From: Bruticola sp004554425
Lineage (GTDB): Bacteria; Vulcanimicrobiota; Xenobia; Xenobiales; Xenobiaceae
Direction of reading: 5' to 3'
Assembly: GCA_958366945.1 (NCBI GenBank)
Contig: CATXCY010000004.1
Location: 1 to 64,000, forward strand
Length of the DNA: 64,000 nt
Made by a program: the position numbers and the translations under genes. The number at the start of each line of letters is the position of its first letter. Positions within the stretch are counted from its first letter, which is position 1. The notes under the pieces were generated by a model. That model was not told the origin of the DNA. It made no database searches and worked only from the letters and a program-made list of their open reading frames with translations. Shown here one piece after another: positions 17,801 to 26,740 of the stretch.

Positions 17801-19450
17801 GCTTTAGGATCGCAAGTGGAATATATTTCCTTAGACGTGCGCGACGATAGTTTAATCGCTCAGGTTGTAGAAGACATTCACCAGCGTTACGGCTCAGTGG
17901 CTGGTTTAATTCACGGTGCTGGAGTTTTGGCAGATCGCTACATTTGCGATAAGACTGACGATCAATTCAATATGGTCTTCGATACAAAAGTCAACGGCTT
18001 ATATAATTTCATGCAAGCATTAAATAATGAGCCTTTGCAATTTGTACTTACCTTCTCATCCGTATCTGCCAGATTCGGTCGTCCTGGCCAAGCCGATTAT
18101 GCTATGGCCAATGAAGTAATGAATAAGTTTACTTACGCGGCCAGTAGTTTATATCCCCAAACTCGCTTTAATGCTATGGGCTGGGGCCCCTGGGAAGGCG
18201 GCATGGTAGACGAAAGCCTCAAGCGCAAGTTTGAACAACTTGGTGTAGAAGTAATCGAGCGCGGACGCGGAGCCAGAGCTTTAACGGCCGAAATTTTGGC
18301 TGGTCACGAGCAAGCTTGTGAGCTCATTATGGGTGCAGGCTTTGACGTGCCTCACGAAGATGATGCCCCCTCAAAAGAGGAATCAGACGACTCAATAGCT
18401 TCAGAAAATAATCAAGAGGTCAGTCCTTTAGCTCAGTCTTTAGGTTTGGATAAAGATGAAGAAGCCAAGGAGTCAGAGCGCCCTTTTGCGCTGACGGGCC
18501 CAAAGCCCGTCCAGCCTCAAAGTCGCGTATCTTCGGGAGACACAGACGAACTCTCTGCTAATTGGACTAAGCGCAGTCAGGACGACCCTTACAGCAGAAC
18601 TTTAAATGCGGAGCAATATCCACTTTTAGAAGATCATGTTTTAGGCGGTCATTCTGTTATGCCTACGGCCTTAATGGTCGAACTAGCTGCCCAGGCTTGC
18701 CATAAATATTTTCCTCAGTATCGTTTCTTAGGATGTGACAATTTGCGGGTACTTAAGCCTGTTACTTTGCCGCGAGGCGAAGAGCATGGTGAACCTGCCA
18801 AAAATATTGCAGATACAGATATAGCCATCGTCATTCAAAAAGTTGAACGTATTGATTCAGAGTTATTGGTATCTTTTGCTATTGAGCATTGCAAGCCAAA
18901 CGCCCGTCCTATCAAGTGTGTGGAAGGAACAGCAGTTTTAACAGCTCAGTCTCAAGCTAAGCCGTTAAGGAAACATAATCGACAGCCTCTGGAAGAGAAC
19001 GGTTATCCTTGCACTATGCCGGAAGCTTACGATAAGTACTTATTCCACGGCCCCAAGTTGCGAGGCATAAACAAAGTGCGTTCTTGCCACAAACATGGGC
19101 TGGCCGCCAACGTAGAAGATACGGGCCATGCTTTGGTAAACCATCCTCAAGATAAGCCTATTACCAATCCGCTTTTCCTTGATTGTGCTTTACAGAGCGG
19201 TTTGTTGTGGAGCGGAGCTGAGCGCGGACTTTGCTCTTTACCCATGTTCGGCGGCCGCTATCGCCAATACGTAGACAAATTCCCTGCTAAGGCACAAATT
19301 TTGCTCTATCCCAAAGAAGTAGGTGAAAGCCAAATGTGCGGCGATGTCTTTGTAGTAGACGAAGAGGGCAGAGTTTTGGCAGAGTGGCAAGACGTGCGTT
19401 GGGTCATGAGTCCAACATTGGCCAAGTCTTTCCGCAGCAATAAATTGTAA
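11831..19450 (+). CDS. pfaA: PfaA-like synthase: KS-MAT-4xACP-KR-DH
   Basis: A 2539-aa iterative type I synthase subunit. Domains in order: ketosynthase, residues about 11-460, with DAACASS Cys213, EAHGTGT and GHTKASAG His; malonyl acyltransferase, about 575-880, with FPGQGSQ at 577 and GHSYGE Ser672; an Ala/Pro/Gln-rich linker; four acyl carrier domains whose LGxDSIKRVEIL serines are 1244, 1349, 1441 and 1535; a Glu/Pro-rich linker; ketoreductase, about 1700-2150, with VTGGARG near 1903 and a conserved YAMAN; and a C-terminal hotdog dehydratase with EDHVLGGHSVMPTALM near 2268. It builds and partly processes a fatty or polyketide chain from malonyl units, needs a phosphopantetheinyl transferase not seen here, and works with the PfaD and PfaC proteins. 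The GTG start at 11831 follows TAGGAG, which overlaps the pfaD stop. The chain product cannot be predicted. Confidence 0.93.
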   Translation: MSSTCNNNQNIPIAIIGMGCLFPKADSRQSFWRILRSGTDCIGPIPETHWSVNDLYDGDHSSPDRCYAKVGGFLEPYPFDPTEFNIPPNILEATDTSQLLGLVGAKAALEDAGYGVGGKEVPKDSTSVILGVTGALEMVIPLGARLGHPRWRKALAEAGIDKATAEKVVAGIADSYVSWQENSFPGLLGNVVAGRIANRLDLHGTNCAVDAACASSLAAVHLAISELRAGAADMVLTGGTDTFNDIFMFTCFSKTPALSDSGHIAPFSEDSDGTLLGEGVGVLVLKRLADAERDGDRIYAVIKGLGSSSDGNSGAIYAPSAAGQSIALERAYAEAEVSPETVGVIEAHGTGTKVGDVVEFEALKKVFKDVNKEQSCALGTVKSQIGHTKASAGAASLCKASLSLFHKVILPTLNISRPNPKLGIEETPFYLSTQTKPWVVKEGEKRRSGVSSFGFGGSNFHVVLEEYSPKRTNPAWDGSVQIWAFSSKEREYLIADIRSAAACAAYESAYQASLSRRNFDAKAPHRALLVCGHVDYAQKLTELADALEANKETTGDLPGGCFYGDAQSELGKVAFLFPGQGSQYVGMDREFFSIFPEALEALETAHNTLEEAQDPARLIFPIKRFVEGEDAANTKAITDTRAAQPCLGAVESSVAAILRNFGVEPQAMAGHSYGELVALQQAGVYSQADLFALSALRGSLMAKGDGGRGAMSAVSAPLATIEEIVKEVGGDLVLANRNHPTQGVISGSKEAVSQAEELCKSKRITARRLQVSAAFHSSLMATAKEPFCAALHKTEMHIPQVPVYADVTGKAYEADTEALRRILGEQLVSSVRFIDIIENMYADGFRTFVEVGPKTVLTGLVKKILGSKAHHMLSTDGRKGGGELQCLAQSLAQLAALGYPVALDKWEEPVAEPRHKRMSVPICGANYRTPGKHAPAPPCDPIKPVEGYQPLKFISDNPTVHPSAPPELGEIAFEPAHVATLAPAAAKPVANSTTAPIAATKPVSTSSANNTVAHTPIFASSPAQTAALDNAAKLQKGSASQAVPMTHEEHKAAALPTVGDISMLNQAFQTIQAGLEAMQTLQQQTASAHLRFLDSQVQIQQTLQSIIASQQNLAQLSLGSGALANMPNVELSLPAIPTVQPTTTKAAFTPEVQVQPVVEPSVPIAQTMAAFSTAEPLPKPISEEKIAVTEQSGLKPNFTAAPQEAVQGGDLTAAILGVVAEMTGYPADMLNLDMNLETDLGIDSIKRVEILAAIQKRFPNASAIAHDEIGSMQTLRQIADKLAAPTSTIKESTTAPAVSLDSAPIAAKSVVDVANPEKVLLDVVAETTGYPVETLNLDMDLENDLGVDSIKRVEILAAIQKHLPGSNSVAPDEIGSLRTLRQILDKLAPAAVAKAQAEPAAMQKAASAEEAIIKIVAEMTGYPVETLNLDMDLENDLGIDSIKRVEILAAVQKQLPQAGAISPEEIGALHTLRDIVNRLGASAQSQSQVDAKIETSTTPKNQEQAVLQIVADMTGYPLETLNLDMDLENDLGIDSIKRVEILAAIQKVIPAASSIGPDEIGSLHTVRDILKRLGGDDDKPTPPTDAPHKDDQGTEEEKKNEACQSVDSPAEPALAPTDKAEQNATEVSVSDNKSEGTATAVAQPVESNLASATETEHQPEAKIDLTASLAPDGQMLKRRKLYYKESPAPNKPVELNTQGLYVITDDGYIAPALCAAMQQFGLQACLISKDQPLTDQQLRLADRFAGLIAIMPSFPLYEHGDLFFKRGVAEEALKDCFKLVRQQCQLWKQVGQTPDFFLTVTRMDGHFGTFDEASNPIEAGLHGLAKVVAQEYPRLRSRSFDFCVDTDPGHIATQILAELMVDGSNEVGIDRHNVRRIPVLREEKLDLTKVNLPAPGSTVIVTGGARGVTADCAKLLAQHCKLNFVLVGRSPIPIPEWTQTKAAKTARDLKTLLYQQSKQSGKSLSPKQLEGECRRILVNREIAQNISDIRALGSQVEYISLDVRDDSLIAQVVEDIHQRYGSVAGLIHGAGVLADRYICDKTDDQFNMVFDTKVNGLYNFMQALNNEPLQFVLTFSSVSARFGRPGQADYAMANEVMNKFTYAASSLYPQTRFNAMGWGPWEGGMVDESLKRKFEQLGVEVIERGRGARALTAEILAGHEQACELIMGAGFDVPHEDDAPSKEESDDSIASENNQEVSPLAQSLGLDKDEEAKESERPFALTGPKPVQPQSRVSSGDTDELSANWTKRSQDDPYSRTLNAEQYPLLEDHVLGGHSVMPTALMVELAAQACHKYFPQYRFLGCDNLRVLKPVTLPRGEEHGEPAKNIADTDIAIVIQKVERIDSELLVSFAIEHCKPNARPIKCVEGTAVLTAQSQAKPLRKHNRQPLEENGYPCTMPEAYDKYLFHGPKLRGINKVRSCHKHGLAANVEDTGHALVNHPQDKPITNPLFLDCALQSGLLWSGAERGLCSLPMFGGRYRQYVDKFPAKAQILLYPKEVGESQMCGDVFVVDEEGRVLAEWQDVRWVMSPTLAKSFRSNKL
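15460..16555 (+). repeat. Four tandem ACP-coding repeats in pfaA
   Basis: Four units with phosphopantetheine serine codons at 15560, 15875, 16151 and 16433 (spacings 315, 276 and 282 bp). Units 2-4 share nearly the same peptide ETLNLDMDLENDLG before the serine, while unit 1 is the most divergent, suggesting later duplication of units 2-4. Tandem ACPs are a hallmark of PfaA-type synthases. Confidence 0.9.
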
Positions 19451-19491
19451 ATTATTATTTTGAGCTTTTAGATATAGGTTGTTTAAATAAA

Positions 19492-22400
19492 ATGGCAGCA
19501 CATAATACAGATATAGCCATAGTCGGTCTGGGACTCCATTTTCCCGGTGCCGCTAATGTTCAAGAATATTGGCAGCGTCTCAAGGAAGCTAAAGATCTTT
19601 CCGAGCAACCGGGACCGGATCGTTGGCCCATAGATGCCGAAAAGCATCTTAGTAAAACTCCCCAAGACGACGCTTTGCGCTGCTTGCGTGGTTATTATTT
19701 GCATAATCTTCCTACTCCCGAGGAAGAAGGCTTGCCAAAAGGAATCGATCCTGTATTTACCTTGGGTTTGAGTACAGCCAAACAAGCACTCAAGGATTGC
19801 TCAAATATAAACAAGCAGCGTACCGGTGTGGTAATGGCGTCTATAGCTTTACCCACCGATACAACTTCTGCTCTTAGCGAAAGCATTTTGGGCGGAGACT
19901 TTGAAACGCGTTTGTACAACAAGTTAGCTGCCGCTTTTCCGGAAAAAAGCGCCGCTATAGATTCATTCGCAACCAAGAGCCAAAGCGTGCCGACCGACTT
20001 AGCAACAACTGCTGCCAACACATCTCCAGTAGGTTTACCAGCCCAGTTGATTGCTAGCAAGTTAGGCTTAGGCTTGGGAGGTTACACCTTAGATGCAGCT
20101 TGTGCCAGCTCTTTGGTGGCCGTCGCTTTGGCGTGCGATGAGTTGCAAGCTCACCGAGCCGACGCCATGTTAGCCGGAGGTCTTTCCCGTCCCGATTGTT
20201 TATATACTCAAATGGGCTTTTCAGCTTTGCGAGCTCTCTCGCCAAGCGGCGTATGCTCTCCTTTTGACGCTAAAGCCGACGGCCTAATGGTAGGCGAAGG
20301 TTGCGGTTTAGTAATACTCAAACGCTTGGAAGACGCTATAGCCCAAGGCGACAAAATATATGGCGTTATTAAAAGCGTCGGCTTGTCAAATGATATTGAA
20401 GGCAGCTTAGTAGCGCCTTCAAGCGAAGGACAGATTCGTAGCTTGCGTCAGGCTTACGCCGCTTGCGGTTTGCAACCTTGGGACATAGATTTAATCGAAT
20501 GTCACGGTACCGGCACTCCGGTAGGAGATAAAGTAGAGTTTGACAGTTTGCAAACACTTTGGCAAGGTGCCCCTCAAGGAACTTTATGCCAATTGCGTTC
20601 TGTTAAGTCTATGATTGGCCATTTACTTACCGCTGCTGGTTCAGCCGGCTTAATTAGAGTATTGCTCAATATGCAAAATGGCTTGATTACTCCCCAAGTA
20701 AATTTTGCAACTCCCGGTTTACCCCTAGCAGAAAGCCATTTTCGCGTAGAAAATAAAGAAGTAGCTTGGCCTAAGCTTCCTGACCGTCCTCGTCGTGCGG
20801 CGGTGAGCGGTTTTGGATTTGGTGGTATCAATGCTCACCTTATTGTGGAAGAATACAGTTCGTCTGTCTCAGAGACTAAAGAAAAGAATTCAAACGATAA
20901 CCTTGCCCAAACGAACTCCGAACAAATTGGCGAAAGTATAGCTATTGTCGGCTTAGCTTGCCATTTTGGCTCTTTGGACAATATTGATAAATTTCAAAAA
21001 GCTATCTTTAATGGACTCTCAGCTTTAACCGATTTACCTGAAAATCGTTGGCAAGGATTAGGCGAAAGCAAAACGACAGAATCAAATGCCAAACAAGCCT
21101 ATATTGATAAGGTGTCTGTGCCTTTGGGCAAGTTCCGCATTCCGCCTACAGATATTCCCAATATTCTTCCCCAACAATCTTTATTGTTAAATGTAGCTTC
21201 TCAGGCCATGGCTGACGCTGGACAGCCTCTTCGCGAGCGGCGTAACGAGGCTGCGGCCTTCATAGGTATAGCTTTAGACTTAAATTCCACCAACTTCAAC
21301 TTGCGTTGGCAATTGGAAAAGAAAGCCCAGCAACTTGCTAAAGTTTTAAATTTAACGGCTGAGGAAGCAGAATCTTGGCTTAAAGAGCTTAAAGACGAAA
21401 TTTCCAAGCCTTTAGACTCTACCCGAACTATGGGAGCTTTAGGTAGTATTGCTGCTAGCCGTGCCGCTCGCGAATTCCAATTTGGAGGCTGTTCCTTTAC
21501 AGTTTCAGCCCAAGAAGTTTCTGGCTTTGCAGCTTTGAAATTAGGTGTACAAGCTTTACAGAAGGGCGAATTAAATCTGGCTCTAGTTGGAGCTATCGAT
21601 TTACAAGGAGACGTTCGCCAAGCTCATTGCCACTTAGATGGACAAATTGACGGTTACGGAGAGGGCGCTTGTTGCTTAGTATTAAAGCGTTTGAGTGATG
21701 CCCAACGCGACCATGATCATATTTATTGTTTAATACAAGGTTTAGGCCAAGCAGAAAATAGCCAAGGCGATAGTCAAGAGCAACAAGCATCTCAAGCAGC
21801 CTTAGAAGAAGCTTGCCGCCAAGCCGAGACAGAGCCTAAGAAGATCGGCTACTTGGAATTTAGTAATGGCAACTTACTTACAGATCCAAGCCGATCCCAA
21901 GTTTTGGATCAATTATGCCACAGCCTTAATCAAGGGAGTCTTCCCCTTTCTGTTGGCTCAGTCAGCGATATAGTTGGTAAGTGTGGAGCCGCTTCTGCCT
22001 TAGCCTCCATAGCCAAAGCAGCTTTAAGTTTAGATAGGCATATTTTGCCTAGCACACCAGAATATACTAAGCCCGCTACTGAATTAAACGCTTCAGAGAG
22101 CCGCTTATGCGTTCATCGCCAGCCTTCTTTCTGGTTCCGCAATCGCGCTGAAGGGCCGCGTTGCGCTGCCGTAATTAGCACAGCTTATCCTGGCCATGTT
22201 TGTGCTTCAATTCTTGAAGAAGCACCAGCCGAGAATTATATAAGCAAAAATGAAGCTATCGAACCGGCCAAATCAGTTATATTTGCTTCTTTAGCGGCCC
22301 AGCCTCAAGAGTTAATAGCCAAATTGCAAAAATTGCAACAAGAAGCTGACTTAGCTAGAGAAAGCGGAGTACCGGCGGTAGAAGCTTTGCTTAAATTGGG

Positions 22401-25400
22401 CGCTTCTTGGTGGCAACGTCAAAATATAAAGCAAAAGCTGGCTATGGCTTTTGTTATCGATTTAACAACTGAAGAGCCCTGGAATGAGTTCCAAATTCGC
22501 CTCAAGCTGGCCCTGAAACATTTAGAAAATTATGTCGACAAAGCTCTAGCTAATCACTCGATTTTCTATACTCCAGAGCCTTTAGCCGAAAATGGCAAAG
22601 TAGCTTTCATTTATCCTGGTTCGGGAGCCAATTTCCTCGGTTTGGGACGCGAGCTGGCTTTGCAATTCCCGGCGCTTATGGATCGTTTCGATCGCGAAAA
22701 TCTTTACATGGCCGACGAATTTATGGCTCGTTGGAACCAGCCTTATCGCTTAAATTGGGAAGAAGGCTGGCAACATGACTCTCTTAAAAATTTGGCTTCT
22801 GATACCCACAAGATGATGTTTAGCCAAGTTACCTTTGCTATGCTTTCTACAGATATAGTCCGTTACTTGGGTATCGAACCCCAAGCGGCTATCGGCTATA
22901 GCTTAGGAGAGTCGGCTGCTCTATTTGCCCTCAGGGCTTGGCCAGAGCGCGACTTAATGTACAAACGTATGGAAAGTTCTGAATTATTCCGCAAACAACT
23001 TTCCGGTCCGTGTTTAGCTGCCAGACGCGCTTGGAACATTCCTTCTGGTGCTCCTTTTGAATGGACCGTAGGCCTTATCAGAGTGCCCGCTTCTCAAGTG
23101 AAAGAAGCAATTAAAACTAATTCCAAAGTGCGCTTGCTCATTATCAATACCGATAATGAATGCGTTATAGGCGGTACGCGTGAAGCTGTCAGCGCCATTT
23201 GCGCCCAATTACATACTAAAGCTATTTTAGTAAGTGGCGTAGATACGGTACATTGTGACTGTTTAGATCCTGTAGCTCAAGAATATTGGGATATGCACCA
23301 TCTTCCTTGCACCCCTCCGCAAGATATAGACTTCTACAGCGGCTATTACCATCGTTCTTACAGTTTGACTTCAGAAAAGATTGCCGACTCTATCGTAGCT
23401 CATGGACGCTTTGGCTTTGATTACACAAAAACTATCCGCCAAGCTTGGCAAGACGGAGTACGCATCTTCTTAGAAATGGGCCCGGGCACAGCTTGTAGCC
23501 GTATGATAAACAATATCTTGGCTGATAAACCACACTTTGCTATCAGCTTAAGCAATAGAGGCAAAGCCGAATTGGCCTCTTTAGAATGTTTACTGGCCGG
23601 AGCTATAAGTCAGGGCTTACGTCCCGACTTAGGCAAGCTTTTCCCAGCGGAGCTTACACCTCAAAGCGACGCAAAAGCCAAAACTATAGATGTTCATTTG
23701 GGCAGACCAGCTTTTGAGCCACCTATTCCCCAATTGACTCAAGTTAGTTCGTCCACTCAACCCAAGATAGAGAACTTGACTTCTCCCAAGCAGGTTACTC
23801 TTGCCACACCTTCCCAGACAATAGTGAAAACTGCGTCGGTTTCTCAGGAGCCTATCGTTCCCACCGAGGAAAGAAAAGTTGTTAATATGAGTATTCCTCA
23901 ATATGAAAATCAGCCATCAGTTTCTGTAATTACCCCTAAAACGAGCACCGACAGAAAGGTCGATTCCCAAGTTTCTTCCATTTCTTCGCCTACACCAATG
24001 CAACAACTGGAGCAAATTTTAGTTGAAGTTTCCCAATCTTCACAACTCAATCACTCCAAATGGCTGGAATTTGTTACAGACAGCTCTCAAGCTATAGCTT
24101 CTTTAATGAACCGTCAAAGCATTTTAATTCAGCAGTTGTCAAATGTGCCCGGAGCCAATTTGCCAAGTGAGATCCGCTTGCAAAATCGTGTCCAAGCGGT
24201 TCCACAATCGCAACAAAATAGCGATACCGACGCGCACACTTACACAACAAAACTTCACGGCGTCGCATTTACTACTTCAGACGGTTATGTATGCGGAGGC
24301 AAACCTTCCTTAGCTCCAGCCAATCAAAAAGTATTTTTGAATAGAGATGAATGTCTGGAGTTTGCTATAGGCAAAATAGGCAAAGTTTTAGGTGAGAAAT
24401 TTGCTCCTATCGACAATTACCCTACACGCGTACGCCTACCAGCCGAGCCGCTTATGCTTGTAGATCGTATTATTTCTGTAGAAGGAGAACCGCTCTCTTT
24501 AGGTTCTGGCCGCGTAGTTACCGAACATGACATAGTGCCCGGTATGTGGTATTTAGACGGCAACAGAGCTCCGGTTTTTATTTCCGTAGAAGCTGGACAG
24601 GCTGACCTTTTCCTTTGCAGCTGGTTAGGAATAGACTTTAAGGCTCAAGGCAAACGCGTCTATCGTCTTTTAGATGCCAATGTAACTTTCCACCGTGGTT
24701 TGCCTCAGCCTGGCGAAACTATCCATTATGATATTCGCATTAAACGTTTTATCAACCAAGGCGATACTTGGCTCTTCTTCTTCGAATACGAAGGCACTAT
24801 AAATAATCAGATTTTCTTAACTATGCGCGATGGTTGCGCCGGTTTCTTCACTCCGCAAGAAATACGCAACAATGGCGGTTTAGTCTTAACAGAAGAGAAT
24901 TTGCGTCCTAAACAAGGTAAAAAAGATCCCAATATGAAGGACTTGGTGCCTTTAAGTGCCAGCAGTTACAACTTTGAGCAAGTTGAAGCTTTGCGCCGTG
25001 GCGATTTAGAAGCTTGTTTCGGTGAAGATTTTGCTGGATTGGCTTTGAAAAATCCAATCAGTTTGCCTTCTTCCAATTTGTTGCGCTTAATTCATCGTAT
25101 CCCCGAATGCGATCCCTTCGGCGGTCGTTGGGGCTTGGGCAAAGTTGTAGCCGAAGCTGACGTTCATCCCGAAGATTGGTACTTAACTTGCCACTTTGTC
25201 GACGATATGGTTATGCCCGGCACCTTAATGTACGAGTGCTGTGCTCATGCTTTGCGTTTCTTGTTAGCTCGCTTAGGCTGGGTCGGCGAGAAAGACAAAA
25301 TTGCTTATGAACCAGTCGTGGGTGTAAAAGCTGTCCTTAAATGTCGCGGCCCTGTCTTGCAAAGCACCAAAACTGTACGCTATCAAGTAGAGATCAAAGA

Positions 25401-26718
25401 GATAGGTTACAATCCACAGCCTTACGTTATTGCCGATGCCATTATGTACGCCGATAATAAACGTGTAGTGGGCTTTGAGAATGTCTCAATGCAACTTACT
25501 GGTACGACAGGTCAAGAATTAGAAGAGCTGTGGCATACTCGCCAGCCTAAAACCAAAGCAGCTATACCCTCTCAGCATTTAGGCGATCCCATCAAACCTG
25601 GTATCTTCAACGAAGAGCAATTTATGCAATTTGCAATAGGCAGCCCTTCTCTGGCTTTTGGCCCTGAATTTGCCAAATTTGATTCACGCTTTATTGCTCG
25701 CTTACCCGGCCCGCCTTATCAGTTTGTCAGCCGTATTGTCAGTGCCGACCATCCTTTCCTTAAGGCTGTACCTGGAGGTTGGGTTGAAGCTCAATATGAT
25801 ATTCCCGCCGACGCTTGGTACTTTAAAGCTGGCCATACCGGAAATATGCCTTTCTGCGTTCTCAATGAAATAGCTTTGCAAGTTTGCGGCTGGGTATCAA
25901 GTTATGCCGGTTCTTCTATGCACAGTGAAGAGAATTTGCATTATCGCAACTTGGGTGGTTCTTCTCGTCTCTATGAAGAGATTACCCCCCAAACCGGTAC
26001 TGTTACTATAAAGGTACGCATGACCAAATCTTCAGAAGCCGGTGGTCTGATTATTCAAGACTTTGATATGTGGCTTGGTCAACAAGGTCGTACTATTTAC
26101 GAAGGCCAAACTACCTTTGGGTTCTTCAACGAAAAGGCTTTGGCCGATCAAGTAGGCGTACGCGGAGCCGACAAACGTATTTGGCATCCTCAACAAGAAG
26201 AGCCCTGGGAAGCTTTGCCTAGGTTGGCTCCATTGGATCCCAATGACGGTAACAGCACGCAAGAGTGCTCTTTGGCTCTGCCTGGTAAGGCTCTGCTTAT
26301 GCTTGATGAATATACTTGGTACCCGCAAGGTGGCCGACGTAGCTTGGGAGCTATTATTGGCAAAAAGAAAATCGTTCCCCAAGAATGGTTCTTCAAAGCT
26401 CACTTTTTCCAGGATCCGGTTATGCCTGGCTCTTTAGGCTTGGAAGCTTTTATCCAAGTCCTTAAAGTAGCGGCTTTGAAGTTATGGCCCGATTTAAAAG
26501 ATAGCCATCATTTCTCAGCTATATTGCCTAACGATACTCATAAGTGGCTCTATCGAGGCCAAGTAATTCAAGCCAACAAAGAGACAACTGTCAGAGCGGA
26601 AATTAAGGAGATTGGCCAAGGGCCGAATCCTTACATAAAAGCTGATGGTTTCTTGCAAGCTGACGGAAAAGTTATCTATGAACTTAAAGATTTCGGCTTG
26701 GCTCTCTTGGCCAATTGA
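19492..26718 (+). CDS. pfaC: PfaC-like synthase with PfaB-type AT: KS-CLF-AT-4 hotdog domains
   Basis: A 2408-aa subunit completing the lipid synthase. Order: ketosynthase 1, residues about 5-455, Cys204 in DAACASS plus ECHGTGT and MIGHLLTAAG; a chain-length-factor KS, about 480-925, with the catalytic Cys position occupied by Glu675 (SAQEVSG) and the His motifs lost; an acyltransferase, about 1035-1345, with YPGSGANFLG and GYSLGES Ser1137, the PfaB type; a linker; then four FabA-like hotdog domains, about 1640-1800, 1830-2000, 2040-2200 and 2240-2408. Domains 2 and 4 keep the catalytic His (1901, 2304) and an acidic residue 14 positions later; domains 1 and 3 lack the His, matching pseudo-DH/DH pairs. 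KS-CLF-AT-DH in one chain resembles myxobacterial Pfa3, but the C-terminal acyltransferase of that protein is absent. It starts 41 bp after pfaA with a weak ribosome-binding site. Confidence 0.92.
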   Translation: MAAHNTDIAIVGLGLHFPGAANVQEYWQRLKEAKDLSEQPGPDRWPIDAEKHLSKTPQDDALRCLRGYYLHNLPTPEEEGLPKGIDPVFTLGLSTAKQALKDCSNINKQRTGVVMASIALPTDTTSALSESILGGDFETRLYNKLAAAFPEKSAAIDSFATKSQSVPTDLATTAANTSPVGLPAQLIASKLGLGLGGYTLDAACASSLVAVALACDELQAHRADAMLAGGLSRPDCLYTQMGFSALRALSPSGVCSPFDAKADGLMVGEGCGLVILKRLEDAIAQGDKIYGVIKSVGLSNDIEGSLVAPSSEGQIRSLRQAYAACGLQPWDIDLIECHGTGTPVGDKVEFDSLQTLWQGAPQGTLCQLRSVKSMIGHLLTAAGSAGLIRVLLNMQNGLITPQVNFATPGLPLAESHFRVENKEVAWPKLPDRPRRAAVSGFGFGGINAHLIVEEYSSSVSETKEKNSNDNLAQTNSEQIGESIAIVGLACHFGSLDNIDKFQKAIFNGLSALTDLPENRWQGLGESKTTESNAKQAYIDKVSVPLGKFRIPPTDIPNILPQQSLLLNVASQAMADAGQPLRERRNEAAAFIGIALDLNSTNFNLRWQLEKKAQQLAKVLNLTAEEAESWLKELKDEISKPLDSTRTMGALGSIAASRAAREFQFGGCSFTVSAQEVSGFAALKLGVQALQKGELNLALVGAIDLQGDVRQAHCHLDGQIDGYGEGACCLVLKRLSDAQRDHDHIYCLIQGLGQAENSQGDSQEQQASQAALEEACRQAETEPKKIGYLEFSNGNLLTDPSRSQVLDQLCHSLNQGSLPLSVGSVSDIVGKCGAASALASIAKAALSLDRHILPSTPEYTKPATELNASESRLCVHRQPSFWFRNRAEGPRCAAVISTAYPGHVCASILEEAPAENYISKNEAIEPAKSVIFASLAAQPQELIAKLQKLQQEADLARESGVPAVEALLKLGASWWQRQNIKQKLAMAFVIDLTTEEPWNEFQIRLKLALKHLENYVDKALANHSIFYTPEPLAENGKVAFIYPGSGANFLGLGRELALQFPALMDRFDRENLYMADEFMARWNQPYRLNWEEGWQHDSLKNLASDTHKMMFSQVTFAMLSTDIVRYLGIEPQAAIGYSLGESAALFALRAWPERDLMYKRMESSELFRKQLSGPCLAARRAWNIPSGAPFEWTVGLIRVPASQVKEAIKTNSKVRLLIINTDNECVIGGTREAVSAICAQLHTKAILVSGVDTVHCDCLDPVAQEYWDMHHLPCTPPQDIDFYSGYYHRSYSLTSEKIADSIVAHGRFGFDYTKTIRQAWQDGVRIFLEMGPGTACSRMINNILADKPHFAISLSNRGKAELASLECLLAGAISQGLRPDLGKLFPAELTPQSDAKAKTIDVHLGRPAFEPPIPQLTQVSSSTQPKIENLTSPKQVTLATPSQTIVKTASVSQEPIVPTEERKVVNMSIPQYENQPSVSVITPKTSTDRKVDSQVSSISSPTPMQQLEQILVEVSQSSQLNHSKWLEFVTDSSQAIASLMNRQSILIQQLSNVPGANLPSEIRLQNRVQAVPQSQQNSDTDAHTYTTKLHGVAFTTSDGYVCGGKPSLAPANQKVFLNRDECLEFAIGKIGKVLGEKFAPIDNYPTRVRLPAEPLMLVDRIISVEGEPLSLGSGRVVTEHDIVPGMWYLDGNRAPVFISVEAGQADLFLCSWLGIDFKAQGKRVYRLLDANVTFHRGLPQPGETIHYDIRIKRFINQGDTWLFFFEYEGTINNQIFLTMRDGCAGFFTPQEIRNNGGLVLTEENLRPKQGKKDPNMKDLVPLSASSYNFEQVEALRRGDLEACFGEDFAGLALKNPISLPSSNLLRLIHRIPECDPFGGRWGLGKVVAEADVHPEDWYLTCHFVDDMVMPGTLMYECCAHALRFLLARLGWVGEKDKIAYEPVVGVKAVLKCRGPVLQSTKTVRYQVEIKEIGYNPQPYVIADAIMYADNKRVVGFENVSMQLTGTTGQELEELWHTRQPKTKAAIPSQHLGDPIKPGIFNEEQFMQFAIGSPSLAFGPEFAKFDSRFIARLPGPPYQFVSRIVSADHPFLKAVPGGWVEAQYDIPADAWYFKAGHTGNMPFCVLNEIALQVCGWVSSYAGSSMHSEENLHYRNLGGSSRLYEEITPQTGTVTIKVRMTKSSEAGGLIIQDFDMWLGQQGRTIYEGQTTFGFFNEKALADQVGVRGADKRIWHPQQEEPWEALPRLAPLDPNDGNSTQECSLALPGKALLMLDEYTWYPQGGRRSLGAIIGKKKIVPQEWFFKAHFFQDPVMPGSLGLEAFIQVLKVAALKLWPDLKDSHHFSAILPNDTHKWLYRGQVIQANKETTVRAEIKEIGQGPNPYIKADGFLQADGKVIYELKDFGLALLAN

Positions 26719-26740
26719 CGCTTAATGTCAATTTTTTCTT

